Below are positions 45,486 to 54,619 of a DNA stretch of 64,000 nucleotides, one piece after another. Under the pieces are notes generated by a model that was given only the letters and a program-made list of their open reading frames with translations, was not told where the DNA came from and did no database searches. Each line of letters begins with the position of its first letter. The stretch's first letter is position 1. Source of the DNA: an uncultured Paracoccaceae bacterium (lineage in GTDB: Bacteria; Pseudomonadota; Alphaproteobacteria; Rhodobacterales; Rhodobacteraceae). The translations under genes were made by a program, and so were the position numbers. Where the stretch lies: the NCBI GenBank assembly GCA_913060475.1, contig CAJXSD010000009.1:1-64000 (forward strand). Direction: 5' to 3'.

Positions 45486-46499
45486 ATGAGCATTTTGGCC
45501 ACCCTTCACGCGCGGGGGCGCGTTTTATTTCCCGGTGTATTGGTTTCTATTTTGGTGGCCTTGTCTGCGCAGTTTGTGGCGGAACATTATGGTGCGCCTG
45601 CGATGTTAATGGCGCTGCTGTTCGGGATTGCCCTAAATTTTTTATCGACCGAGGGGCCCTGTGGCGCAGGTATTCAATGGGGTGCCAAAACGGTGTTGCG
45701 TTTTGGTGTGGCCCTGCTGGGGTTGCGCATCAGTGTATCGATGATTTCTGATTTGGGCATCGGTCTGGTCAGTTTGGTCATTCTAGGGGTCGTGGCAACC
45801 ATCGGATTTGGGTTGTTGATGGGCCCACGGTTGGGCCATGGCCCACGATTTTCATTTTTGACCGCTGGATCCGTGGCCATTTGCGGGGCATCGGCGGCGA
45901 TGGCGATTGCCGCGATTTTGCCCAAGGATGACCGCAGTGAACAGCGTTTGGTCTTTACCGTTGTGGGGGTGACATTACTGTCCACCATCGCCATGGTGCT
46001 GTATCCGATCATGGCAACTGCTATGGGGCTGGATGAACAATCCATCGGTGTGTTTTTGGGGGCAACCATTCATGACGTGGCCCAAGTGGTGGGCGCCGGT
46101 TTTTCCGTGTCTGAGCAGACGGGTGAAACCGCAACATTGATCAAGCTGTTCCGCGTGGCCATGTTGGCACCTGTGGTTGTTGTGGCATCTATGGTTGTGC
46201 GGGCCTATGTTCCCGCATCGGACGATGGGGGCAGTCGTCCGCCAATTTTGCCGGTCTTTGTCGTGGGCTTTATCGTTTTGGCCGCGCTGAATTCATTTGT
46301 ATCGTTGCCTGTCGCGGTGACTGACTGGGCGGGCGCGATATCACGATGGGCGCTGCTGACATCAATCGCGGCGGTTGGGATGAAAACATCCCTGCGCGAC
46401 GTGGCCCAAGTGGGCGGTGCAGCGATCGCATTGATTGTGGCCGAAACCATTTTCTTGGCCCTGTTTGTCACCGCAGGATTGGCGTTTTTGCCAACCTGA
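45486..46499 (+). CDS. UPF0324/YeiH family membrane protein, candidate sulfite/sulfate exporter
   Basis: 337 residues, about ten hydrophobic segments. Family features: MALLFGIALNFL, GAKTVLRFGVALLGLRIS, AICGASAAMAIAAILP, FLGATIHDVAQVVGAGF. The family (PF03601) is annotated as putative sulfate exporter, and membrane exporters next to sulfonate-degradation genes remove toxic sulfite. It begins 15 bases after comC with AAGG ahead of the ATG. Export of sulfite released by SuyAB is inferred from position. Confidence 0.85.
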   Translation: MSILATLHARGRVLFPGVLVSILVALSAQFVAEHYGAPAMLMALLFGIALNFLSTEGPCGAGIQWGAKTVLRFGVALLGLRISVSMISDLGIGLVSLVILGVVATIGFGLLMGPRLGHGPRFSFLTAGSVAICGASAAMAIAAILPKDDRSEQRLVFTVVGVTLLSTIAMVLYPIMATAMGLDEQSIGVFLGATIHDVAQVVGAGFSVSEQTGETATLIKLFRVAMLAPVVVVASMVVRAYVPASDDGGSRPPILPVFVVGFIVLAALNSFVSLPVAVTDWAGAISRWALLTSIAAVGMKTSLRDVAQVGGAAIALIVAETIFLALFVTAGLAFLPT

Positions 46500-46563
46500 T
46501 TGGGCGAAAAATTCATTGGTCCTATGTGTTGGCTGGCCTATCTATCCTGATAAGGAGGCTAGG

Positions 46564-47130
46564 ATGAGCAACATGTTTCGTATCATTTTCACGCTGACGG
46601 TCGCGCTGATCTGCGCCCTGCGTCCTGTGTCCAGTTTGGCTGATGACCTGCCCATCACGCAGCTAGATCCCGCGCAGTTTAATGTTGTTTTCATGCGTCA
46701 TGCCGTGGCCCCAGGGTTTGGGGACCCTGATCATTTCGATGTAACAGATTGTGCAACACAGCGGAATTTGGATGATCGGGGGCGGGCACAGGCGCGTGAC
46801 ATCGGTCAGGCCTTTGCTCAGGCCGGGGTGAAATTCGATCAGATTTATTCCAGCCAATGGTGCCGCTGTCAGGAAACCGCGCGGTTATTGGACATGGGGG
46901 TGAATGTGCCCTTTGCCGGGTTGAATTCGTTTTTCCAAAACCATGCGCCACGCGATGCAACATTGGCGTTATTGCGGCATAAATTGCAACAGCTGCCCAC
47001 GGATCGCATCACGTTGTTGGTGACGCATCAGGTCGTAATTAATGCAATGACGGGGCGTTCTGTGCCATCGGGGGGTGCGGTGGCCTATGACACCCGAACG
47101 GGGCAGGTCAAACCGCTAACAATACGTTGA
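46564..47130 (+). CDS. Secreted histidine phosphatase family protein
   Basis: 188 residues from the ATG at 46564 with AAGGAGG 6-12 bases upstream. A Sec signal peptide (residues 1-26, ending PVSSLA) directs it to the periplasm. The RHG-like active site is VFMRHAVAPG; the second histidine is in LLVTHQVVINAMTG. SixA/phosphoglycerate-mutase fold. Substrate unknown. It is probably unconnected to the sulfonate genes although on the same strand. Confidence 0.88.
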   Translation: MSNMFRIIFTLTVALICALRPVSSLADDLPITQLDPAQFNVVFMRHAVAPGFGDPDHFDVTDCATQRNLDDRGRAQARDIGQAFAQAGVKFDQIYSSQWCRCQETARLLDMGVNVPFAGLNSFFQNHAPRDATLALLRHKLQQLPTDRITLLVTHQVVINAMTGRSVPSGGAVAYDTRTGQVKPLTIR

Positions 47131-47448
47131 TCCGTATTCTGTGGCGGTGTTTGTTTGGGTCTCACACGCGGAGGGTGGTTTCGATCGGTTCATGCGCTTG
47201 GATATGTCTTGGTCATGGGAAAACATGCGCGGCGTCAGATAGGCGTACTGCCCCTTGATCAAGAAAAATTTTGACGAGCTCATTTGGGATCTTGCCAAAC
47301 GAACGACTTTTATGATTAATCGCGCCATGGTCACGCGATGGCGTCGCTGTGATCTTCTCACCTACATTGACCTCCTGTACGCCGGGAACGTTTTTATGGT
47401 CGATGCGGTGATATCCTGTCTGTCCGCACGACCTGATAGGAGTGAACT
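47131..47448. other. Intergenic region upstream of creatinase
   Basis: 318 bases with no convincing gene. A 65-codon frame (47255-47452) overlaps the creatinase start, begins with TTG and lacks a ribosome site. CGCCAT (47323-47328) and ATGGCG (47338-47343) form an inverted repeat with a 9-base spacer, a possible operator. AGGAG sits just before the creatinase ATG. Confidence 0.5.
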
Positions 47449-48651
47449 ATGAACCGTCCTCAGTTTTATCGTTTTCACCAAGGTGAAAAAATACTGCCAT
47501 TTTCCGATGCGGAATACGAACAGCGTTTGGCAGGCTTGCGCAAATCCATGGCGGCCCGCGGTGTAGAGGCCTGTGTTTTTACATCCATGCACAATATTTC
47601 GTATTATTCGGGGTTCTTATACTGTGCCTTTGGGCGGCCCTATGCCTTGGTTGTGACCCCTAACACGTCTGTGACGATCAGTGCAGGCATTGACGCTGCG
47701 CAGCCCTGGCGGCGCGGGTATGGCGACAACATCACCTATACCGATTGGCAGCGGAACAATTACTGGGTTGCGATCAAATCCATCACGGGTGCGGGTCGCG
47801 TGATTGGCGTTGAAAACGATCACATGACATTGGCATCGCATGGGTTAATGAATGAATATCTGGCCCCCAAACAGGTCGTTGATATTGCGCCTGACACCAT
47901 GCGTCAGCGGATGCATAAATCAGCGGCAGAAATCGAATTGATCCGCGCGGGGGCCAACACCGCCGATGTGGGCGGTTACGCCATTCGCGACGCCATCAAA
48001 GAGGGTGCGCGCGAAATCGATGTGGCCATGGCGGGCCGTGATGCGATGGAATTGGAAATCGCGCGCCGGTTTCCAGATGCAGAATACCGTGACACATGGG
48101 TATGGTTCCAATCCGGGATCAACACAGATGGCGCACACAATCCCGTTACATCGCGCCAATTGCAGCGCGGTGATATCCTAAGCCTGAACACGTTCCCGAT
48201 GATTTCAGGGTATTACACCGCATTAGAACGCACGCTTTTCGTGGGTGACGTTGATGATGCATCCCTGCGGGTGTGGCAGGCGAATGTGGATGCCCATGAA
48301 TACGGGATGAGCCTGCTAAAACCCGGTGTCAGCTGTGCCGAGGTAACGCATAAAATCAACGAATTTTTCCAGGAACGTGATCTGCTGCAATACCGCACCT
48401 TTGGCTATGGACATTCGTTTGGTGTGCTAAGCCATTATTACGGCCGCGAAGCGGGATTGGAATTGCGCGAAGATATCGACACAGTATTGGAACCTGGCAT
48501 GGTTATTTCGATGGAACCCATGCTGACCATCCCAGAGGGTCAGCCGGGCGCCGGTGGATACCGTGAACATGATATTTTGATCATCACCGAGTATGGCAAT
48601 GAAAATATCACGGGCTATCCCTATGGCCCCGAACACAATGTGATTGGATAA
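47449..48651 (+). CDS. Creatinase (creatine amidinohydrolase)
   Basis: 400 residues, the usual creatinase size. Near-diagnostic stretches: FTSMHNISYYSGFLYCAFGRP, YTDWQRNNYW, WFQSGINTDGAHNPVT with the catalytic histidine, FPMISGYYTALERTLF, YRTFGYGHSFGVLSHYYGRE and YGPEHNVIG at the end. The pita-bread fold is shared with M24 peptidases but the metal-ligand aspartates are absent (LNTFPMISGYY). It hydrolyses creatine to sarcosine and urea. No sarcosine oxidase or urease is in the window. A strong terminator follows. Confidence 0.95.
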   Translation: MNRPQFYRFHQGEKILPFSDAEYEQRLAGLRKSMAARGVEACVFTSMHNISYYSGFLYCAFGRPYALVVTPNTSVTISAGIDAAQPWRRGYGDNITYTDWQRNNYWVAIKSITGAGRVIGVENDHMTLASHGLMNEYLAPKQVVDIAPDTMRQRMHKSAAEIELIRAGANTADVGGYAIRDAIKEGAREIDVAMAGRDAMELEIARRFPDAEYRDTWVWFQSGINTDGAHNPVTSRQLQRGDILSLNTFPMISGYYTALERTLFVGDVDDASLRVWQANVDAHEYGMSLLKPGVSCAEVTHKINEFFQERDLLQYRTFGYGHSFGVLSHYYGREAGLELREDIDTVLEPGMVISMEPMLTIPEGQPGAGGYREHDILIITEYGNENITGYPYGPEHNVIG

Positions 48652-48972
48652 TTTTAGGCGATTTTCGGATTTAAGACTGTGAAATGGCCTTGGCGATGCC
48701 CAAGGCCATTTTCTGATTAACTATATTGTTGCATGGCAATATTGAATTTGCTTTTGGTTGGGTCGCGGCCTAGGCTGATCTGGCGTGGATGTGGTGTTAG
48801 GGTGCAGTCCTGATCCAATGGATTGGATCGATGGGGCCTGTGTCACGCAGATTTCATGACCTTGGGTTGGGGCATGAGATAAATTTACGACTTCGTTCAC
48901 ATCATCGCAGATTAAAACGCGTGGCATCGGGTGCGATGAACCAACGCGGCATTCCAACAAGGAGAAGCGAGA
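48652..48972. other. Intergenic region after creatinase
   Basis: 321 bases. It contains the creatinase terminator (48682-48713) and, just before the binding-protein ATG, AAGGAGAAG (48959-48967). The remaining approximately 240 bases show no frame, repeat or RNA element I can support. Confidence 0.5.
48682..48713 (+). terminator. Terminator after creatinase
   Basis: AAATGGCCTTGG (48682-48693) pairs perfectly with CCAAGGCCATTT (48700-48711), loop of six bases, then a short T stretch. It isolates creatinase from the downstream ABC operon at least partly. Confidence 0.8.
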
Positions 48973-50562
48973 ATGAGATTATACAATTATATCTATTGCG
49001 CGTTGGCGGGGGTGGTTTTATCCGCTGGCATGGCCTCGGCGCAGGCGTTGGTATACTGTTCCGAAGGTTCGCCCGAAGGCTTTGACCCCGCGCTATATAC
49101 CTCTGGGACAACCTTTGATGCGTCCAGCCATCCGATTTATAACCGGTTGGTCGAGTTCAAGGTTGGCACAACCGAGGTAATCCCAGCATTGGCCGAAAGC
49201 TATTCCGTCTCAGACGATGGTTTGACGGTTACATTTAACCTGCGCAAAGGGGTGCAGTTCCATTCCAGTGACAAATTCACTCCATCGCGCGACTTTAATG
49301 CCGACGATGTGATTTTCAGCTTTGACCGTCAGGGGAACCCAGACAACCCCTATCATCAGGTATCTGGCGGAACGTGGGAATATTATGGTGGCATGTCGAT
49401 GCCATCGCTGATCAAGTCGATCGAAAAAACCGATGATTACACGGTTGTATTCCACCTAAACCGCCCCGAGGCGCCAATCATTGCCAATATGGCGATGGAT
49501 TTTGCATCAATTGTATCCAAGGAATACGCCGATGCGATGTTGGCAGCGGGCACACCTGAAATGGTCAACCAGGCGCCGATTGGGACAGGTCCATTCCAAT
49601 TCCAAGCCTATCAGAAAGACGCGGTTATCCGCTATATTCGCAACGATGCCTATTGGGGGGATCCTGCGCGGGTGCAGGCGTTGATCTTTGCCATCACACC
49701 TGATGCGTCCGTTCGGTATCAAAAAATTCAGGCGGGCGAATGCCACGTCATGGCCTATCCAAACCCTGCAGACATTAGCGCGATGAAGGCAGACGCAAAC
49801 ACCGTCGTTCTAGAACAAGAGGGCCTGAATGTGGGCTATCTGGCCTATAACACAACCCAGCCTCCCTATGATAACCCCAAGGTGCGCAAGGCGTTGAACA
49901 TGGCGATTGATAAACAGGCGATCATTGACGTGGTGTTCCAGGGGTCCGGCCAAATCGCCAAAAACCCACTGCCGCCCACCATGTGGTCCTATAATCAGGC
50001 AACCGTTGATGATGCCTATGATCCCGCTGCCGCCAACGCGATGCTAGAGGCCGAAGGCGTCACAGGATTGGACATGAAAATCTGGGCTATGCCCGTTCAG
50101 CGCCCCTATAACCCCAATGCGCGCCGTATGGCCGAATTGATGCAGGCCGATTTTGCCAAAGTGGGTGTGAATGTCGAAATCGTATCCTATGAATGGGGCG
50201 AATACCTGTCGCGTTCCAAATCCAAGGACCGTGATGGCGCTGTTCTGTTGGGTTGGACGGGCGACAACGGCGACCCCGATAACTTCTTGGCCGTTTTGCT
50301 GGGCTGTGACGGGGTCGAGGCATCGAACCGCGCCCAGTGGTGCCATGCCCCATTCGACGATCTGATCCAACAGGCCAAAGTCACGTCAGATGTGGCTGAA
50401 CGCACGCGTCTTTATGAACAGGCGCAGTTGATTTTCAAGGATCAGGCCCCTTGGGCCACAATCGCCCATTCTGTGGTACATATGGTGACACGACCCGAGG
50501 TTGACGGTTATGTCGTGCATCCCTTGGGTGGCCATATCTTTAACCAAGTGGGGTTGAAATAA
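48973..50562 (+). CDS. ABC transporter peptide-type substrate-binding protein (DppA-like)
   Basis: 529 residues. Signal peptide through residue 24 (GVVLSAGMASAQA). The mature protein starts LVYCSEGSPEGFDPALYTSG, as in DppA, and has VTFNLRKGVQFHSSDKF and KVRKALNMAIDKQAI. It is periplasmic. Start at 48973 with AAGGAGAAG upstream. It heads the second Dpp/Opp-type operon, next to creatinase. The substrate may be a dipeptide or a small amine such as creatine (speculative). Confidence 0.93.
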   Translation: MRLYNYIYCALAGVVLSAGMASAQALVYCSEGSPEGFDPALYTSGTTFDASSHPIYNRLVEFKVGTTEVIPALAESYSVSDDGLTVTFNLRKGVQFHSSDKFTPSRDFNADDVIFSFDRQGNPDNPYHQVSGGTWEYYGGMSMPSLIKSIEKTDDYTVVFHLNRPEAPIIANMAMDFASIVSKEYADAMLAAGTPEMVNQAPIGTGPFQFQAYQKDAVIRYIRNDAYWGDPARVQALIFAITPDASVRYQKIQAGECHVMAYPNPADISAMKADANTVVLEQEGLNVGYLAYNTTQPPYDNPKVRKALNMAIDKQAIIDVVFQGSGQIAKNPLPPTMWSYNQATVDDAYDPAAANAMLEAEGVTGLDMKIWAMPVQRPYNPNARRMAELMQADFAKVGVNVEIVSYEWGEYLSRSKSKDRDGAVLLGWTGDNGDPDNFLAVLLGCDGVEASNRAQWCHAPFDDLIQQAKVTSDVAERTRLYEQAQLIFKDQAPWATIAHSVVHMVTRPEVDGYVVHPLGGHIFNQVGLK

Positions 50563-50614
50563 ATCCATTGGGCCGGCGGTAACGTCGGCCCGATCCAAAT
50601 GACGAGGATACATA

Positions 50615-51721
50615 ATGACCGACACCCTGTCTGATCGTTTGGCCCAATATAGCGGGGTCGCGCGTCAACTGAATGCAGATGCCGTCCTGTTGGTGCCGGG
50701 CCCAAATTTTACCCGTGTCACCGCCCATGATTTCATGAGTCACGAACGCCCCTTTGTTTTGGGGGTTTGCGCGGATGGGCGGGTGGCAGCCATTGTGCCA
50801 AATTTGGAACTGCGCAGCTGGGATTTGGTTGGATTGGATGGTCCCGTCTTTGATTGGCGTGATCAAAGCGGGTATCAACAGGCCTTTGTCGATTTTATGG
50901 GGTATCTGGCCTGTGACACCGTCGCGGTTGAGGGGCAGGTTATGCGGGTGTTTGTCCATCATGCCCTGATGCAGGCGCAGCCAAATTTACGGATCATTGA
51001 TGCCGAACGCGAAATTTCCGCGCTGCGTATGGTCAAAACCGATGCCGATATCGCCGCGATGACCCGCGCGATTGGCGTTTCTGAAACCGCATTGGATCAG
51101 ACAATTTCCCAGATCCGTCTGGGTATGACAGAAAAACAGATCGAACAGATCCTGGTGCAAAACCTGTTTGCGGCTGGTGCGCAGGATTTGGCATTTCGCC
51201 CGATTGTTGCAGCGGCGGATAATTCCGCCCGCCCGCATGCCAGCGCGCGCGATTATGCTGTGCAATCTGGCGATGCGCTACTGTTTGATTTTGGCGCTAA
51301 ATATGATGGGTTTTGTGCCGATATCACACGGACGTTTTTTGTGGGCGATGTGTCAGACGAGGATGCCGATATCTATAACACAGTTCTGCGCGCCAATGCG
51401 GCGGGGCATGCTGTGACCCGTGCGGGCATAACAGCGCATGACATTGATGATGCGGTCACATCGGTGCTGGAACAATCGCCCTATGGCGAATTTATTCGCA
51501 CCAAAACCGGCCATGGGTTGGGGCGCGATGTGCACGAAGCCCCCTATATCATGCGTGGAAATCATTTGGCATTGCCTGCAGGAACGGTGTTTACCAATGA
51601 ACCGGGCCTTTATGTGCCGGGTCGGTTGGGTGTGCGCATCGAAGATGACATCGTGATCACCCAAGGGGGTTGTAAATCACTAACGACTTTCCCCAAAGAT
51701 TTGCAGGTGATCGCATGCTGA
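50615..51721 (+). CDS. M24 family metallopeptidase (Xaa-Pro dipeptidase-like)
   Basis: 368 residues with the complete metal-ligand set: aspartates in LFDFGAKYDGFCADITR, histidine in TGHGLGRDVHEAPYI, glutamates in FTNEPGLYVP and GVRIEDDIVI. It should be an active peptidase in the cytosol. The gene is inside the ABC operon: 52 bases after the binding-protein gene and overlapping the permease start by seven bases. This mirrors the operon at 9282-16645. AGGA precedes the ATG. Confidence 0.9.
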   Translation: MTDTLSDRLAQYSGVARQLNADAVLLVPGPNFTRVTAHDFMSHERPFVLGVCADGRVAAIVPNLELRSWDLVGLDGPVFDWRDQSGYQQAFVDFMGYLACDTVAVEGQVMRVFVHHALMQAQPNLRIIDAEREISALRMVKTDADIAAMTRAIGVSETALDQTISQIRLGMTEKQIEQILVQNLFAAGAQDLAFRPIVAAADNSARPHASARDYAVQSGDALLFDFGAKYDGFCADITRTFFVGDVSDEDADIYNTVLRANAAGHAVTRAGITAHDIDDAVTSVLEQSPYGEFIRTKTGHGLGRDVHEAPYIMRGNHLALPAGTVFTNEPGLYVPGRLGVRIEDDIVITQGGCKSLTTFPKDLQVIAC

Positions 51722-52725
51722 AATTCTTGGGCAGTCGTATTTTGACCTTTGTTCCGACCTTTTTGGGGGTCGCCTTTATTTCCTTTGCGTTTATCCGTGT
51801 ACTGCCGGGGGATCCGATTATTGTCATGGCCGGTGAACGCGGCATGAGCGAAGAACGCTATGCGGAATTAAAGGCGCAATTCGGATTTGATCAGCCGTTT
51901 CTTGTGCAGTTTTGGGAGTATTTTACCGGAATTTTGCAGGGCGATTTGGGTCAATCCTTTGTGACCAAGCGGCCTGTTTGGGACGAATTTTTCACGCTGT
52001 TTCCTGCCACCTTGGAATTGGCGCTGTGTGGCATGGTTTTCGCTGTCCTCTTGGGGCTGCCTGCGGGGGTGATTGCGGCTGTTAATCGTGGCAAATTGTG
52101 GGATCGGTTGTTTATGTCATCTGCATTGGTTGCATATTCCATGCCGATTTTCTGGTGGGCTTTGTTGCTGATCATCGTGTTTTCGGGGCATTTGCAATGG
52201 ACACCCGTGTCAGGGCGCATTGATTTGGTTTACTATTTCCCGGACGCCACAGGGTTCATGTTATATGACGCGGCCGTGTCCGGTCAGAAGGGCGCATTAT
52301 GGTCCGCGATCCGGCACCTGATTTTGCCAACTTTGGTTTTGGGCACGATCCCCTTGGCCGTGATTGCGCGCCAAACACGATCTGCCATGCTTGAGGTGCT
52401 GGGCGAAGATTACATCAGAACCGCCCGCGCCAAAGGGTTGCCGCCCGCCCGGATTAACGCGGTGCATGCTCTTCGCAATTCCTTGATCCCTGTCATAACG
52501 GTGATTGGCCTGTCGGTGGGGACCCTGTTGGCGGGGGCCATTTTGACCGAAACAATTTTCAGTTGGCCCGGGATCGGGAAATGGATGGTCGACAGTATTT
52601 TTCGCCGTGATTACCCCGTGGTCCAAGGTGGTTTGATGCTGATCGCGGTCATGGTCATGATCGTAAATCTGACCGTCGATGTCCTTTATGGTGTGATCAA
52701 CCCAAAAATCAGGAAACGGTCATGA
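51715..52725 (+). CDS. Dpp/Opp-type ABC transporter permease (DppB-like)
   Basis: 336 residues, about six membrane segments. It opens MLKFLGSRILTFVPTFLGVA, then has IRVLPGDPIIVMAG and the EAA loop YIRTARAKGLPPARINAVHAL, followed by LTETIFSWPGIGKWMVDSI. Intact. Overlaps the peptidase gene and is overlapped by the next permease (ATGA at 52722-52725). Confidence 0.93.
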   Translation: MLKFLGSRILTFVPTFLGVAFISFAFIRVLPGDPIIVMAGERGMSEERYAELKAQFGFDQPFLVQFWEYFTGILQGDLGQSFVTKRPVWDEFFTLFPATLELALCGMVFAVLLGLPAGVIAAVNRGKLWDRLFMSSALVAYSMPIFWWALLLIIVFSGHLQWTPVSGRIDLVYYFPDATGFMLYDAAVSGQKGALWSAIRHLILPTLVLGTIPLAVIARQTRSAMLEVLGEDYIRTARAKGLPPARINAVHALRNSLIPVITVIGLSVGTLLAGAILTETIFSWPGIGKWMVDSIFRRDYPVVQGGLMLIAVMVMIVNLTVDVLYGVINPKIRKRS

Positions 52726-53620
52726 CGGATACAACATCCCAGCCATCCGCAAAACGCCCCAACCCTTGGGCCGAGTTTTGGTATTATTTTCGTGAAAACC
52801 GTGGGGCCGTCTTTGGGCTATGGGTTTTTATGATTTTTTTGATCATGGCGGTGTTTGCACCGATTTTGGCCCCCTATGATCCAACTGAACAGTTTCGCGA
52901 TTATATCCTGACCCCCCCCCATTTTGGGTCCAAGGTGGCACCAGTGATTTTTTGCTAGGCACCGATCCGCTAGGGCGTGATATGCTGTCGCGGCTGATTA
53001 TGGGCGCGCGATATTCGTTTTTTGTGGGCATAATTGTTGTGACCGTGGCGGCAACGGGTGGAATTATTGTGGGCCTGATCGCAGGGTTTGCACCCAGATG
53101 GCTGGATACGCTGATCATGCGGGTCATGGATATTATTTTGGCCTTTCCCTCGCTGTTATTGGCCCTGGTGTTGGTGGCGGTGTTGGGGCCATCGTTGGTC
53201 AATGCGATGATTGCAATCGCCATCGTGTTGCAGCCGCATTACGTCCGGCTGACCCGCGCGTCGGTGCTGTCTGAACGTCAGAAAGATTACGTTACATCGG
53301 CCCGTGTGGCGGGCGCGGGGTTGGGGCGTTTGATGTTTGTGACCGTTTTGCCAAACTGCTTGGCGCCCATCATTGTCCAGGCGGCATTGTCGTTTTCCAC
53401 CGCGATCCTGGATGCGGCGGCCTTGGGGTTTTTGGGCATGGGGGCGCAACCGCCCACACCAGAATGGGGCACGATGTTGGCCGAGGCGCGCGAATTTATC
53501 CTGCGCGCGTGGTGGGTCGTTACATTCCCCGGGGTCGCGATATTGGTCACAGTTTTGGCGATCAATCTGATGGGTGACGGGTTGCGCGACGCGTTAGATC
53601 CCAAACTGAAGAGGAGCTAG
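52722..53620 (+). pseudogene. DppC-like ABC permease, frameshifted at a C9 run
   Basis: Two overlapping frames together cover one DppC. The N-terminal part (52722-52958) has the first membrane segment and PYDPTEQFRDYILTPP and ends early. The C-terminal part continues in the +2 frame with LGTDPLGRDMLSRLIMGARY, the EAA-type TSARVAGAGLGRLMF and the rest of the permease. The break lies at nine Cs (52912-52920). Seven or ten Cs would restore the frame; seven gives the usual length for this segment. Possible causes are a real mutation, a phase-variable tract or a sequencing error. Confidence 0.85.
52912..52920 (+). repeat. C9 homopolymer at the dppC frameshift
   Basis: Nine consecutive Cs inside the permease coding region, the longest G/C run I noticed in the window. 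Such tracts slip during replication and in some sequencing methods. Confidence 0.9.
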
Positions 53621-53623
53621 GCC

Positions 53624-54619
53624 ATGTCCTTGCTGCATATTCGAAATTTGAACGTTGAATTTGCCACGGCTTCGGGGGCATTTCGCGCAGTGGATGGTGT
53701 GGATCAGGATGTAAATATCGGTGAAATTTTGGCCATTGTCGGCGAAAGCGGATCGGGCAAATCGGTGTCCATGTTGGCGCTGATGGGGTTGCTGCCTTGG
53801 ACGGCCAAGGTCACGGCTGACGCATTGATGTTTGATGGCCATGATTTGCGCCACCTTACGCCAAAACAACGCCGCCGCATCATTGGCAAAGATCTGGCCA
53901 TGATTTTCCAAGAACCGATGTCGTCACTGAACCCCTGTTTCACGGTCGGTTGGCAGATCAAGGAATCGTTGCGTCTGCATTTGGGTTTGGATCGGCGTGC
54001 CAGACATGCGCGTGCGGTTGAATTATTTGAACAGGTGGGCATTCCTGATCCAGAACGCCGCTTGTCCGTGTTTCCCCATCAAATGTCCGGCGGCATGAAC
54101 CAGCGCGTTATGATTGCAATGGCCATTGCATGTCGGCCCAAATTGTTAATTGCGGATGAACCGACAACCGCACTGGATGTCACGATCCAAGCCCAGATTT
54201 TGGATTTGTTGGCGGATTTGCGTCGTGATACGGGGATGGGATTGGTGTTGATTACCCACGATATGGGGGTGGTCGCCGAAACAGCGGATCGTGTGTCCGT
54301 GCAATACGCTGGCCAAAAAATCGAAGAACAAAGCGTCACAGATTTGTTTTCTACCCCACATCATCCTTATACGGTCGCCTTGCTGGATGCCTTGCTCGAA
54401 CGGGCATCTGGCCGGTTTTTGCCCACAATTCCCGGTGTTGTGCCGGGACAGTTTGACAGGCCAAGGGGATGTTTGTTTGCGCCGCGGTGTCAATTTGCGG
54501 ATGCGCTGTGTCACAATCATGTACCCCCGCGGGGCGCGCCGGACGCTGGGCAGGCATTATGTCATAGTCCCGTGACCCAAACGCCCCATACGCCCCATAC
54601 GCAAGGACGCCGGCTATGA
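53624..54619 (+). CDS. Dpp/Opp-type ABC transporter ATP-binding protein (DppD-like)
   Basis: 331 residues. Walker A GESGSGKSVSM, signature MSGGMNQRV, Walker [20 protein letters not shown], and the C-terminal CLFAPRCQFADALC. The end has a tandem CGCCCCATA repeat that codes for a PHTPHT stretch before the stop. The start ATG has GGAG ten bases upstream; the stop overlaps the next ATPase. Confidence 0.93.
   Translation: MSLLHIRNLNVEFATASGAFRAVDGVDQDVNIGEILAIVGESGSGKSVSMLALMGLLPWTAKVTADALMFDGHDLRHLTPKQRRRIIGKDLAMIFQEPMSSLNPCFTVGWQIKESLRLHLGLDRRARHARAVELFEQVGIPDPERRLSVFPHQMSGGMNQRVMIAMAIACRPKLLIADEPTTALDVTIQAQILDLLADLRRDTGMGLVLITHDMGVVAETADRVSVQYAGQKIEEQSVTDLFSTPHHPYTVALLDALLERASGRFLPTIPGVVPGQFDRPRGCLFAPRCQFADALCHNHVPPRGAPDAGQALCHSPVTQTPHTPHTQGRRL

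Noticed and set aside
47255-47452. 65-codon plus-strand frame upstream of and overlapping creatinase
   Set aside because: It starts with TTG, has no ribosome site, resembles no family and overlaps the well-supported creatinase start.
54578-54606. Tandem CGCCCCATA repeat at the end of the DppD-like gene
   Set aside because: Only two full copies; it merely duplicates three residues at the C-terminus. Not a minisatellite or CRISPR.
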